Of a DNA stretch of 57,038 nt, positions 18,333 to 27,614 are shown piece after piece. The notes beneath the pieces are model-generated. The model made no database searches, was not told the DNA's origin, and worked only from the letters and a program-made list of their open reading frames with translations. The stretch comes from Porphyromonas bennonis DSM 23058 = JCM 16335. GTDB taxonomy: Bacteria > Bacteroidota > Bacteroidia > Bacteroidales > Porphyromonadaceae. Both the position numbers and the translations under genes were made by a program. The number at the start of each line of letters is the position of its first letter. The stretch's first letter is position 1. Where the stretch lies: positions 1 to 57,038 of the forward strand of contig NZ_AQWR01000008.1 in the NCBI RefSeq assembly GCF_000375645.1. The letters are read 5' to 3'.

Positions 18333-19772
18333 ATGAAACAAGGACTAAAATTACTGGCACTCGCCGCAGCCGCCATCGTGACGGTCTCGTCCTGTAGCGA
18401 CCTAAAGTACGACGCACCACTACTCACGGAGCCCAAGGTGGAGGGTCTGACGCCAAACGTCACCATCGCTCAGCTCAAGAAAGAGTACTCCGGCGTCGCC
18501 GACCGCTCCTCCATGGAGATCGAGTACGAGTACGTCCTCAGGGCGACCGTATCCGCCAACGACGTCTCCGGGAATATCTATAAGCAGATCTACATCCAGG
18601 ACGAGACAGGCGGCATAGCCGTGAGCATAGACCAGAATGCCATCGCCGGGACCTACCCCGTCGGTCAGGAGGTCTTCATCGATCTCCACGGGCTTGCGAT
18701 CAGCATGTATGGCGGACAGCCCTCGATAGCCCACCCGACAGCGGAGAAGAATCGGATCCCCTTCGAGATCATAAAAAAGAAGATGCTGCCCAATGGCTGG
18801 CCCAATGCCGACATTGTGCAGCCGAAGACCGTCAGGATCTCTGACCTCTCCGATGACCTCGTCGGTCGCCTGATCCGTATCGATAATGTCTACTTCGAGC
18901 AGAAGGGGCAGCCCTTTGCACCGGCTCAGGAGACCGTCAATCGTCTCATCACCGACGGCAAGGGCGCTTCAATCATTGTGCGCAATAGCGGCTACGCTGA
19001 CTTCGCTGCCGACAAGCTGCCGGAGGGCACTGGCTCCATCGTTGCGATCCTCTCTAAGTTTGGCAACGACTACCAGCTCTTCCTACGCTCTCGCGAGGAT
19101 GTGATCGGCTTCACTCCCGGCACGACCCCCTCTGATCCCTCCGGCGAGGGGGACACCGAGGAGCCGACACCCGGCACCGGCAGTACGATCCTCGACGCCC
19201 CCTTCAGCAAGGATCTCGCGCCCTTCACCCCAGTGAGTGTAAGTGGTGACCAGTCTTGGAGGATCAAGCACCAGAGCAATAAGACCACCGGCGAGGTGTA
19301 CGACCACTTCGCCGTGATGAGTGGCCACGACGGCACCACCGGACACGCCAATGAGGACTGGCTCATCTCTCCGCTCCTCGATCTGACAGGCGTCACCTCG
19401 GCCACCCTCACCCTCAAGCAGGCGATCAACTTTGCCGATCCTGCTACGATCAAGGAGTGCCATCAGCTCCTCGTCTCCACCGACTACAAGTCCGGTGCCC
19501 CCTCCTCCGCCACTTGGACACCGGTCACCATCGAGCTGCCCAAGGGGAAGGACTGGAAGTTTATCGACACCACGGTTGACCTCCCCAAGTCAGTCCTCGG
19601 TCAGGGTGCCGTCCGCTTTGCCTTCAGGTACACCTCCCCCGACGGTCAGACCTCCTCATGGGAGATCAAGGAGCTCAAGCTGAAGACTGTCGGTGGTGGC
19701 AAGGTGATCACCGAGGGCTCCGGCTCTACTATCGACTCCATGAAGACGAAGAATTATGATGTCGCCAACTAA
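18333..19772 (+). CDS. DUF5689-type surface lipoprotein with C-terminal choice-of-anchor-like domain
   Basis: A 479-residue protein with a lipobox VSSC (Cys21). Residues about 40-240 look like a tandem OB-like DUF5689 module: a YVLRATVSANDVSGNIYKQIYIQDETGG segment and a second YFEQKG-to-LFLRSREDVIGF segment. A Pro/Gly/Thr linker (about 257-285) leads to a jelly-roll-like domain (about 287-450) with HANEDWLISPLLDLTG, as in choice-of-anchor J domains. OB folds often bind nucleic acid; here that is inference. Its last 17 bp overlap the start of the nuclease lipoprotein gene, so the two are tightly coupled. Confidence 0.78.
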   Translation: MKQGLKLLALAAAAIVTVSSCSDLKYDAPLLTEPKVEGLTPNVTIAQLKKEYSGVADRSSMEIEYEYVLRATVSANDVSGNIYKQIYIQDETGGIAVSIDQNAIAGTYPVGQEVFIDLHGLAISMYGGQPSIAHPTAEKNRIPFEIIKKKMLPNGWPNADIVQPKTVRISDLSDDLVGRLIRIDNVYFEQKGQPFAPAQETVNRLITDGKGASIIVRNSGYADFAADKLPEGTGSIVAILSKFGNDYQLFLRSREDVIGFTPGTTPSDPSGEGDTEEPTPGTGSTILDAPFSKDLAPFTPVSVSGDQSWRIKHQSNKTTGEVYDHFAVMSGHDGTTGHANEDWLISPLLDLTGVTSATLTLKQAINFADPATIKECHQLLVSTDYKSGAPSSATWTPVTIELPKGKDWKFIDTTVDLPKSVLGQGAVRFAFRYTSPDGQTSSWEIKELKLKTVGGGKVITEGSGSTIDSMKTKNYDVAN

Positions 19773-20844
19773 GCCAAGGCTCTCGCTCCTCGCGGGGCTT
19801 CTCCTCCTCGTCCTCACCACCTCCTGTGGCTCATCCCGCCACACGAGTGACCGGACGGTTGCGTCGGACACCAAGTATGACGCCTATGCGGTCGCTTTCT
19901 ACAATGTGGAGAACCTCTTCGACGCTGAGGACGATCCGGAGAACAAGGGGGATGACGAGTTCCTCCCCTCAGGTCCCTACAATTGGACCCGGGCGAAGTA
20001 TGAGAAGAAGCTCCACAACATCGCCTCTGTGATCTCCAAGCTGGGTCGGGAGGTCACTCCCGCCGGCCCCGCGATCATCGGTCTCGCCGAGGTGGAGAAT
20101 AAGCGGGTCTGCGATGACCTCGTCGCCCGTCCGGAGATTGCCGATATGGGACTACAGGTGATCGACGTCCCCTCGCCCGACTGGCGAGGCATCGAGACCG
20201 CCCTACTCTACAATCCTAAGCTCTTCAAGGTAACCGACTACAAGGCCTACCGCTATCCCGAGGTAGACTTCCGCCCCGGCTACCGCACCCGAGACCAGCT
20301 CATCGTCAGCGGGACACTCGCCGGTGAGCCCTTCCACGTGCTGGTCTGCCACTGGCCCTCCCGCTACGGCGGCAAGTCCTCCAGCATCTACCGAGAGACC
20401 GCCGCCAAGCTCTCCAAGCACATCGCTGACTCCCTCTATAATGATAATCCCAAGGCAAAGCTCATTATCATGGGCGACCTCAACGACGACCCGGTGGACA
20501 ATAGCACCGCCAAGGTCCTCGGTGCCAAGCGCACCATCGAGGAGGTGGGTGAGAGAGGATTCTTCAACGCCACCTGGGAGCCCTACGCCCAGGGCATAGG
20601 GACACTGACCTATCAGGGGAAATGGAACCTCTTCGACCAGATGATCCTCACCGAGCCACTCCTCGACAGCTCTCGGAAGTCACTTAGCTTCTGGAAGGTG
20701 GAGATCTTCAATCGTCCCTTCCTCATCCGGAAGGAGGGCAGCCGCAAGGGCACTCCACACCGCACCTTTGAGGGAAATACCTTCATCGACGGCTACAGCG
20801 ACCACCTCCCGGTGATCACCTATCTGATCAAGGAGCGACAGTAA
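19756..20844 (+). CDS. Endonuclease/exonuclease/phosphatase-fold lipoprotein (DNase I-like)
   Basis: A 362-residue protein with lipobox TTSC (Cys24). The DNase I-like (EEP) fold is marked by FYNVENLFD (about 49-57), metal-binding Glu in LAEVENK (about 112-118), CHWPSRYGGK (about 197-206), GDLNDDP (about 238-244) and the catalytic SDHLPV (about 350-355). All expected catalytic residues are present. It probably cleaves nucleic acid at the cell surface or in the periplasm; a sugar- or lipid-phosphatase role cannot be excluded. The start overlaps the upstream gene by 17 bp. It closes the five-gene unit and is followed by a strong terminator. Confidence 0.92.
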   Translation: MMSPTKPRLSLLAGLLLLVLTTSCGSSRHTSDRTVASDTKYDAYAVAFYNVENLFDAEDDPENKGDDEFLPSGPYNWTRAKYEKKLHNIASVISKLGREVTPAGPAIIGLAEVENKRVCDDLVARPEIADMGLQVIDVPSPDWRGIETALLYNPKLFKVTDYKAYRYPEVDFRPGYRTRDQLIVSGTLAGEPFHVLVCHWPSRYGGKSSSIYRETAAKLSKHIADSLYNDNPKAKLIIMGDLNDDPVDNSTAKVLGAKRTIEEVGERGFFNATWEPYAQGIGTLTYQGKWNLFDQMILTEPLLDSSRKSLSFWKVEIFNRPFLIRKEGSRKGTPHRTFEGNTFIDGYSDHLPVITYLIKERQ

Positions 20845-20873
20845 GATCTCCCCGGGACTCACCTCAGACAAAA

Positions 20874-20909
20874 GCCCTCAGGCATGCCATTCATGCCTGA
20901 GGGCTTTTT
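20874..20909 (+). terminator. Intrinsic terminator of the nuclease/receptor unit
   Basis: A perfect 13-bp stem (20874-20886 with 20892-20904) with a 5-base loop is followed by TTTTT. It lies 30 bp after the last stop codon. The A run before the stem would let it also act on the other strand. Confidence 0.93.
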
Positions 20910-20960
20910 GTATTAGGGCCAGACCCTAGCACTGAATTAGCCCATTGATCTCAGATAAAA

Positions 20961-21020
20961 CTAATACCGGTAATAGATGAGACTAAACCCGCTAATAGTG
21001 ACGACTAATACCGGGTTTAG
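20961..21020. repeat. Palindrome array 3: three 16-bp units at 22-bp period
   Basis: Units are 20961-20976 (CTAATACCGGTAATAG), 20983-20998 (CTAAACCCGCTAATAG) and 21005-21020 (CTAATACCGGGTTTAG). The changed left half of unit 2 (CTAAACCC) is exactly complementary to the changed right half of unit 3 (GGGTTTAG). The array lies downstream of the terminator, before the MITE-like element. The 107 bp between them show nothing I can name. Confidence 0.9.
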
Positions 21021-21127
21021 AGTCAGCCCATCTCCTCACCCTGACTCCCAGTCTACTGTGACACGCCCCATTTAGCCCCTCCCTCAGCACCGCATACTCG
21101 AGAGCATGACACGCTCAGATGGACGTG

Positions 21128-21619
21128 CAAGAGTGACGTAATTGAGCTTAACAGCTATGCGAAACGTACCTCTTTGAGTGTCTCTCCGCCTATCTCGCTG
21201 TCTTATCGGGCGATTCGTGTGAGTCTCGGCTGGATCGGACGACCGCGGGGCACCCCGGAGGGGTGCTTTCTTCATAGCCCGGCGGTCGAGGCACGAAGTG
21301 CCAAAGACCCCGGGTTACCTGCGATCTGCCCTATATATACGACCCCGATAGGGTGTCGTTCCCTCTGGCGATCTCTATTACGAGCGACCCCTGGCGAGGT
21401 CGAGGAGTTAAAGAGGCTATGCTTTCCCGGGGTCGTCGGGGCTACGCTCCTCCGACCACCGGGCTATGCAGAACTCACCTCTCCGAGGTGCCTCACCTGC
21501 TATCCTGCTATGTCCACTGAGGATCTTCCCGAGCGACGCACTCGTGGAGGGGTGCTTCATCCCTGCCTTTTCGCAATGAGCTAAATGGTTTTCTGTACCA
21601 CTCAAATGCGTCAGCCCTG
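21128..21619. mobile_element. MITE-like element, left of the hsd locus
   Basis: A 492-bp non-coding element. The right end reads TCAAATGCGTCAGCCCTG (21602-21619); the left end (from 21128, CAAGAGTGACGTAATTGAG) matches its reverse complement at about 14 of 19 positions. Inside are short palindromes: CACCCCGGAGGGGTG, GGCACGAAGTGCC and a CCCCGATAGGG-type hairpin. The blocks AGCCCGGCGGTC, GGCACGAAGTGCC and GACCCCGGGT also occur in the element at 27931-28344. No target duplication is visible. Open frames inside it look spurious. The ends resemble the ISAs1-type left end at 56691, so it may be moved by that kind of transposase. Confidence 0.72.
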
Positions 21620-21663
21620 CATATACCCCCCTGAGGCCTATCGGACAGCAATGATTAAATCTG

Positions 21664-21671
21664 TAAGTTTG
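21664..21671 (+). promoter_or_regulatory. -7 box (TAAGTTTG) for the hsd operon
   Basis: TAAGTTTG lies 34 bp before the hsdM ATG and 44 bp after the end of the MITE-like element. No -33 element is clear, and the upstream part of any promoter would lie close to the element's edge. Confidence 0.4.
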
Positions 21672-21705
21672 TAGATACTAAGGAAACAGGCAACCAGAGT
21701 AGAGA

Positions 21706-23271
21706 ATGGCGAAGAAACAGGGTAAAAAGCAGAAGAGCATCGAGGAGAGCTTATGGGAGTCGGCCAATAAACTACGCGGCTCGGTCGAGCCGTCGGAGTA
21801 CAAGCATGTGGTGCTGAGTCTTATCTTCCTCAAGTATGCCAATGACTGCTTTATCGAGCGGCGAGAGGAGCTGATAGCTGAGGGCAAGGAGGCGTTTCTA
21901 GATCAAGCGGTCTTCTACAACGCCAAGAATGTCTTCTACCTCACTGAGCATAGCCGGTGGAGCTATCTGATGGAGCATGCCAAGCAGGCGGATATCGCCA
22001 TCAAGATCGATACGGCACTCGCTGACGTGGAGCGAGAGAATGTCTCCCTGAGAGGTGCCCTCCCCTCCAACTACTATTCCAGTCTCGGACTGGATCAGAC
22101 CAAGCTCTCTGCGCTCCTGGATGAGATCAATAAGATCGACACCCTCAAGGATCGTGAGCACGACCTGATCGGGCGTGTCTACGAGTACTTCCTAAGCAAG
22201 TTTGCCATCGCCGAGGGCAAGGGTAAGGGGGAGTACTACACCCCTAAGAGCATCGTCAATCTGATTGCCGAGATGATACAGCCCTACGAGGGGAAGATCT
22301 ACGACCCCTGCTGCGGCTCGGGAGGTATGTTTGTGCAGAGCATGAAGTTTATCGAGGCACACCATGGGAATAAGAAGAATATCTCAGTCTATGGTCAGGA
22401 GTACACCAATACGACTTACAAGCTGGCAAAGATGAACCTCGCCATACGTGGTATCGCCTCCAACCTTGGCGTAGTAGCTGCTGACACCTTCCACAACGAC
22501 CAGCACAAGGATCTCAAGGCGGACTTCATCATGGCCAATCCTCCATTCAATCAGAAGGCTTGGCGTGCTGAGAGTGAATTAGTGGACGACCCTCGCTGGG
22601 CCGGCTACGAGGTGCCGCCCACCAGTAATGCCAATTATGGCTGGATCCTCAATATCGTCTCCAAGCTCTCCGCCAACGGAGTGGCGGGCTTCCTCCTTGC
22701 GAATGGAGCCCTCAGCGGTGAGGGCACAGAGCAGGCGATCCGCAAGCAGCTGATAGAGAATAGGCTGGTAGAGGCGATCGTGATACTGCCTCGTAATATG
22801 TTCTACTCCACTGATATCAGTGTCACCCTCTGGATACTGAATAAGAATAAGAAGGCACGTACTGTCACCCAAAATGAAGTCCTGGTGAAGTACCGCGATC
22901 GGGAGCGAGAGGTTCTCTTTATGGACCTGCGCCAGAGGGGAGAGCCCTTTGAGAAGAAGTACATTCAGTTCTCCCCGGAGCAGATTGCGGAGATAGCTGA
23001 TGACTTCCACACGTGGCAGCAGGAGGGGGACAAGTCGTACCACGACGTACCAGAGTACTGCTACTCCGCCACTATCGAGGAGATTGCCGAGAGAGGCTAC
23101 TCCTTAGTGCCGAGTAAGTACATTGAGTTTATCAATCGTGATGAGGGTATCGACTACAATGAGCGACTCCACGAGCTCAATGCCGAGTTGATGCAACTAC
23201 TAGAGGAGGAGGCAGCTTCACGTAAGGAGCTGATCACCCTAATGTCAAAACTAACCAAAGGAAAGGCATAA
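21706..23271 (+). CDS. hsdM: Type I restriction-modification methyltransferase subunit HsdM
   Basis: A 521-residue N6-adenine methyltransferase subunit. The N-terminal helical HsdM_N region (about 10-150) has ESLWESANKLRG and VVLSLIFLKYANDCF. The catalytic domain has the SAM-binding DPCCGSGGMFV (about 200-210) and the catalytic NPPF (about 278-281). With HsdS it methylates the target site; with HsdR added it restricts unmethylated DNA. The stop overlaps the hsdS start in TAATG, so translation is coupled. All key motifs are intact. Confidence 0.97.
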   Translation: MAKKQGKKQKSIEESLWESANKLRGSVEPSEYKHVVLSLIFLKYANDCFIERREELIAEGKEAFLDQAVFYNAKNVFYLTEHSRWSYLMEHAKQADIAIKIDTALADVERENVSLRGALPSNYYSSLGLDQTKLSALLDEINKIDTLKDREHDLIGRVYEYFLSKFAIAEGKGKGEYYTPKSIVNLIAEMIQPYEGKIYDPCCGSGGMFVQSMKFIEAHHGNKKNISVYGQEYTNTTYKLAKMNLAIRGIASNLGVVAADTFHNDQHKDLKADFIMANPPFNQKAWRAESELVDDPRWAGYEVPPTSNANYGWILNIVSKLSANGVAGFLLANGALSGEGTEQAIRKQLIENRLVEAIVILPRNMFYSTDISVTLWILNKNKKARTVTQNEVLVKYRDREREVLFMDLRQRGEPFEKKYIQFSPEQIAEIADDFHTWQQEGDKSYHDVPEYCYSATIEEIAERGYSLVPSKYIEFINRDEGIDYNERLHELNAELMQLLEEEAASRKELITLMSKLTKGKA

Positions 23272-24410
23272 TGGGGCGATCAAGCTATAAGAGGCTGGGC
23301 GACTATATACAGCCGGTCGATATCCGCAACAAAGAGCTCGAGGTCGAGACTCTACTGGGGGTAAGCAATGCGAAAGAGTTCATCCCATCCATTGCCAATA
23401 CGATCGGCACAGATATGTCCAAATACAAAGTCATAACGAAAGGGCAGTTTGCTTATGTCACTGTCACCTCTCGTAATGGAGATAAGCTCTCTGTCGCTTT
23501 AATGCAGGAAGATAAGGCGATCGTATCACAGGCCTATACTGTCTTCGAGGTGGTGGACCAGACTCAGCTTCTGCCTGACTACTTAATGATGTGGTTTAGG
23601 CGACCGGAGTTTGATCGCTATGCACGCTTTAAGTCTCACGGTAGTGCCCGAGAGGTTTTTGACTGGGAGGAGATGTGTGAGGTTCGGCTGCCTATCCCTG
23701 ATATTGAGGTGCAGCGGAAGATTGTGGCTCAATATGAGACGATCACTCGTCGTATCGCCCTGAATGAGCGCATCTGTGCCAACCTCGAAGAGACCGCCCA
23801 AGCTCTCTACAACAAGATGTTTGTCCAGGACATTGACCCCGACAACCTCCCCGACGGCTGGCGAATTGACTCTATAGAAAACTGCTCAGAAATAATCACC
23901 GCAGGCATTATTCCTAAGTATTCAACGGAGGACAAATGCTTTGTTTTGGGGCAGAGATGTATTCACGATAATTTTGTAGATACTTCCTATGCTAGGAATC
24001 ATACTCCAAGGAAAGAGTTTATAGAGCTGAGGTACGGAGACATTTTGATCAATTCTACAGGATCTGGAACCTTAGGAAGAAGTGCACAGGTGCATGAACC
24101 CCTCGAAGACTTTACGTTTGACTCAAACATGACACTTGTACGACCATTAAAAGACTTTCTAATGGAGTTTTTATGGATTACAATCTCTAAGTTGGAAAAC
24201 TACTTTGTTCATATATCACAAGGGAGTACTAGTCAAACTCGATTGTACACTTCAATGGTTAGGCCTATTGAGATTGTTATTCCTCCAGAAGATGATTTGA
24301 AAGAATACTCTTCAAGGATGAGGTCAATAATCAACTCGATGGTTAGAAGAAAAAGCGAGAATAAGCACCTAGTCTCCTTGAAAGATTTACTCCTAACAAG
24401 AATCGCATAA
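23271..24410 (+). CDS. hsdS: Type I restriction-modification specificity subunit HsdS
   Basis: A 379-residue protein with two target-recognition domains, each followed by a helical spacer. TRD1 is about 1-150, spacer 1 about 150-195 with IEVQRKIVAQYETITRRI. TRD2 is about 200-340, with a short C-terminal helix (about 340-379). The DNA from about 23880 to the stop is clearly AT-richer (near 40% GC by eye) than TRD1 and the neighbours, so TRD2 appears to have been exchanged by recombination. No second hsdS, invertase or inverted copy lies in the window, so I see no sign of phase variation. It is 15 bp before hsdR. Confidence 0.94.
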   Translation: MGRSSYKRLGDYIQPVDIRNKELEVETLLGVSNAKEFIPSIANTIGTDMSKYKVITKGQFAYVTVTSRNGDKLSVALMQEDKAIVSQAYTVFEVVDQTQLLPDYLMMWFRRPEFDRYARFKSHGSAREVFDWEEMCEVRLPIPDIEVQRKIVAQYETITRRIALNERICANLEETAQALYNKMFVQDIDPDNLPDGWRIDSIENCSEIITAGIIPKYSTEDKCFVLGQRCIHDNFVDTSYARNHTPRKEFIELRYGDILINSTGSGTLGRSAQVHEPLEDFTFDSNMTLVRPLKDFLMEFLWITISKLENYFVHISQGSTSQTRLYTSMVRPIEIVIPPEDDLKEYSSRMRSIINSMVRRKSENKHLVSLKDLLLTRIA

Positions 24411-24425
24411 GTCAAGTTTTCTATC

Positions 24426-27400
24426 ATGCCACACTTCAATGAGCACGCCTTAGAGCTGGGGATAATGGAGCTCTTCCAGGAGGAGGGGTATATCTATAGT
24501 TGTGGAGACACCATCCATAAGGAGGTGTCGCATGTACTGCTCAGGGACGACCTGAGGAGCTATCTGAGGAGCTGCTATCCGGACCTCTCTCAGCTGGAGG
24601 TGGAGCGGGTGATACTGAAGCTAACGGCAAACGAAGGACTCTCAGACTATGAGGAGAATGCTCGTATGATGCGCTTGATAAGCGATGGATTTAGTATTGA
24701 GCGAGAGGATAGCAACCAGCCCAATATCCATATACGACCGATAGACTTCGAGAGCGTCCCTAATAACATCTTTAGGATCGTCAATCAGCTGGAGATCGTA
24801 GGTCAGGTGCGCCGGATACCGGACGGGGTGGTCTATATCAATGGACTGCCGGTGGTGGTGCTGGAGTTTAAGAGTGCCGTTAAGGAGGACACCACTATCC
24901 GTGATGCCTATACACAGCTGACGGTACGCTATCGGAGAGACATCCCTGAGCTATTTAGGTACAACGCCTTTGTGGTCATTAGTGATGGGGTCAATAGCAA
25001 GTGTGGCTCTCTCTTCGCTCCTTACGACTACTTCTATGCGTGGCGTAAGGTACAGCCCGACGAGGCGCCAAGAGAGGGGGTGGAGTCGCTCATGACCATG
25101 ATGCATGGACTATTCCCACGGGAGAGGCTGCTGGATGTGATCCACAACTTCGTCTTCTTCCCCGACAGCTCCAAGAGGGAGGAGAAGATCGTCTGTCGCT
25201 ATCCTCAGTACTTCGCTGCTCGCAAGCTCTACAGTAACATCCTAGAGCGATCGCGCATCCATGGCGAGGGTGACGGCAAGGGGGGTACCTACTTCGGAGC
25301 TACGGGCAGCGGTAAGAGCCTGACCATGCTCTTCCTCACCCGTCTACTGATGCGGAGCAAGGTCTTTGCGAGCCCTACGATCCTACTGATCACAGACCGT
25401 ACCGACCTGGACGAGCAGCTCTCTAAGCTATTCTTGCAGGCAAAGCACTTTATCGGTGATGACTATGTACGACAGGTGGAGAGCAGAGAGGAGCTGGGGC
25501 TACAGCTACGAGGTCGACAGAGCGGAGGCGTTTTCCTCACCACCATCCACAAGTTTACCAAGGAGGCCGGTCTACTCTCCGATCGTGCCAATATCATCTG
25601 TATCTCGGACGAGGCACACCGCTCGCAGACCAATCTCCTGGAGCAGGTGGTGCAGACAGAGGAGGGGGTGAAGCGTAGCTTCGGCTTTGCCAGGTACCTG
25701 CACGACTCTCTACCGAACGCCACGTATGTGGGCTTTACCGGCACTCCGATAGATGCGACCATTGATGTCTTCGGCAAGGTGGTGGACGCCTATACCATGA
25801 CAGAATCAGTCGAGGATGGGATCACTCGCCGTATCGTCTATGAGGGAAGAGCAGCGAAGGTACTCCTCGACCAAGAGAAGCTGGATGAGATAGAGAGGTA
25901 CTATGAGCAGTGCGCTGAGGAGGGGACCAATGAGTATCAGATAGAGGAGAGCAAGAAGGCGGTGACTCGTATGGAGAGTATCCTCGGCAGCCCCAATAGA
26001 CTACAAGCGGTGGCGGAGGACTTCCTCCGGCACTATGAGGGACGCATCAAAGAGGGTAGCTCGGTCTGCGGGAAGGCGATGATCGTCTGCTCTAACCGGT
26101 CTATAGCCTTTGACCTCTATAAGCGGATCGTGGCTCTCCGACCGGAGTGGCTCGAGAAGCGAGGGTCGCAAGCCCGTAAGAGGAGGGAAGTAGGCCTCAT
26201 CTCCAGTATGCATGTGGCTGATGATCAGATCCCATATGGCGATAAGTCCAAGCCGATAGAGCGGATAAGGCTGGTGATGACCCGCAACAAGGATGATGAC
26301 AAAGAGCTCTACGACCTGCTGGGTAGTGATGAGGAGCGGAAGGGGCTGGATGAGGAATTTAAGAATCCTGACTCCAACTTCAAGGTGGTGATCGTGGTGG
26401 ATATGTGGATGACGGGATTTGACGTACCCTGTCTGGATACGATGTACATAGACAAGCCGCTGCAGCAGCACACACTCATACAGACTATCTCGAGGGTAAA
26501 CCGAGTATTCCCTGGTAAGGAGAAAGGCCTGGTGGTGGACTATATCGGCATCAAGAAGAATATGAACGCAGCTCTGAGCAAGTATGCCGCGAGTGGTGAC
26601 GATATAGATAGCGTGGAGATGGTGGAGGAGTCGGTCGCCATGGTCAAGGACGAGCTGGACATACTTCGTCGTATGTTTCACGCCTTTGATCGCTCCCCAT
26701 TTACACACGGCAAGCCACTCGAGCAGCTGCATTGCCTCAATAGGGGTGCTGAGTATATACAAGCGACCAAGGAGCTGGAAACACGCTTCATGGGTCATGT
26801 ACGGAAAATGAAGTCAGCCTATAGTCTCTGCTCTAATAGCGACGTGATCAGCTATGAGGAGCGGGAGGATATCCACTTCTTCTCCGGAGTGCGCTCTATT
26901 ATCTACAAGCTGACCAAGGGGGACACGCCAGACCTCTCTCAGATGAATGCTCGGGTCGATAAGATGATAGAGGAGGCACTCCGGTCGGAGGGCGTAGAGG
27001 AGATTATCCAGATGGATAGTAAGACGGAGCACCTCGATCTGCTGAGTGAGCAGTATATGGAGCGACTGCAGAAGCTGAAGCTACCTAATATGAAGGTAAA
27101 GCTTATGGAGCGACTCCTGAAGACGGTGATCACAGACTTCAAGAAGGTGAATAAGATCAAAGGAGTGGACTTCTCGGAGCGGCTCAACGCACTTGTACAG
27201 AAGTACAATAGTCGCAAGGATGATGCGGTCTTCGCCAATGACGTCATCAATGAAGTTGCAGACCAGATGGCACAGCTACTCTCCGAGGTCCATAAGGAGA
27301 AGGCATCCTTTAACGACCTGGGGATATCCTATGAGGAGAAAGCTTTTTACGACATTCTGAAAGCGATATCAAGGAAGTTTGGCTTCGAATACCCTGAGGA

Positions 27401-27614
27401 TAAGTTGCTCGCATTGGCTACAAGGATCAAGGCGATCGTCGATGACAAGTCTAAGTACACCGACTGGGCAAATCGCTCCGATATCAAGTCTGAGCTAAAG
27501 ATGGACCTCATCCTGGTACTTGCCGAGTATGGCTATCCACCTGTAACAAATGATGAAGTATTCAAGGAGATCTTTGAGCAGGCGGAGAACTTCAAGAAGT
27601 ATAGAGGAGAGTAG
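24426..27614 (+). CDS. hsdR: Type I restriction endonuclease subunit HsdR
   Basis: A 1062-residue motor and nuclease subunit. The N-terminal nuclease domain carries the ExK part of the PD-ExK site in VVVLEFKSA (about 143-151). The translocase has Walker A GATGSGKS (about 291-298), the DEAH box in ISDEAHRSQ (about 395-403), GFTGTPID (about 437-444), and helicase motifs further on including MTGFDVP and QTISRVNR. The C-terminal helical region (about 800-1062) docks on HsdM/HsdS. No frameshift or lost motif is visible, so the system looks intact. GC returns to the local level here, unlike TRD2 of hsdS. Confidence 0.96.
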   Translation: MPHFNEHALELGIMELFQEEGYIYSCGDTIHKEVSHVLLRDDLRSYLRSCYPDLSQLEVERVILKLTANEGLSDYEENARMMRLISDGFSIEREDSNQPNIHIRPIDFESVPNNIFRIVNQLEIVGQVRRIPDGVVYINGLPVVVLEFKSAVKEDTTIRDAYTQLTVRYRRDIPELFRYNAFVVISDGVNSKCGSLFAPYDYFYAWRKVQPDEAPREGVESLMTMMHGLFPRERLLDVIHNFVFFPDSSKREEKIVCRYPQYFAARKLYSNILERSRIHGEGDGKGGTYFGATGSGKSLTMLFLTRLLMRSKVFASPTILLITDRTDLDEQLSKLFLQAKHFIGDDYVRQVESREELGLQLRGRQSGGVFLTTIHKFTKEAGLLSDRANIICISDEAHRSQTNLLEQVVQTEEGVKRSFGFARYLHDSLPNATYVGFTGTPIDATIDVFGKVVDAYTMTESVEDGITRRIVYEGRAAKVLLDQEKLDEIERYYEQCAEEGTNEYQIEESKKAVTRMESILGSPNRLQAVAEDFLRHYEGRIKEGSSVCGKAMIVCSNRSIAFDLYKRIVALRPEWLEKRGSQARKRREVGLISSMHVADDQIPYGDKSKPIERIRLVMTRNKDDDKELYDLLGSDEERKGLDEEFKNPDSNFKVVIVVDMWMTGFDVPCLDTMYIDKPLQQHTLIQTISRVNRVFPGKEKGLVVDYIGIKKNMNAALSKYAASGDDIDSVEMVEESVAMVKDELDILRRMFHAFDRSPFTHGKPLEQLHCLNRGAEYIQATKELETRFMGHVRKMKSAYSLCSNSDVISYEEREDIHFFSGVRSIIYKLTKGDTPDLSQMNARVDKMIEEALRSEGVEEIIQMDSKTEHLDLLSEQYMERLQKLKLPNMKVKLMERLLKTVITDFKKVNKIKGVDFSERLNALVQKYNSRKDDAVFANDVINEVADQMAQLLSEVHKEKASFNDLGISYEEKAFYDILKAISRKFGFEYPEDKLLALATRIKAIVDDKSKYTDWANRSDIKSELKMDLILVLAEYGYPPVTNDEVFKEIFEQAENFKKYRGE

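Noticed and set aside
21174-21584. 136-codon frame inside the left MITE-like element
   Set aside because: It consists of translated palindromes with no start context and no recognisable fold.
23271-24410. Phase-variable hsdS
   Set aside because: No second hsdS, no inverted repeat copies and no invertase gene are present near the locus in this window.
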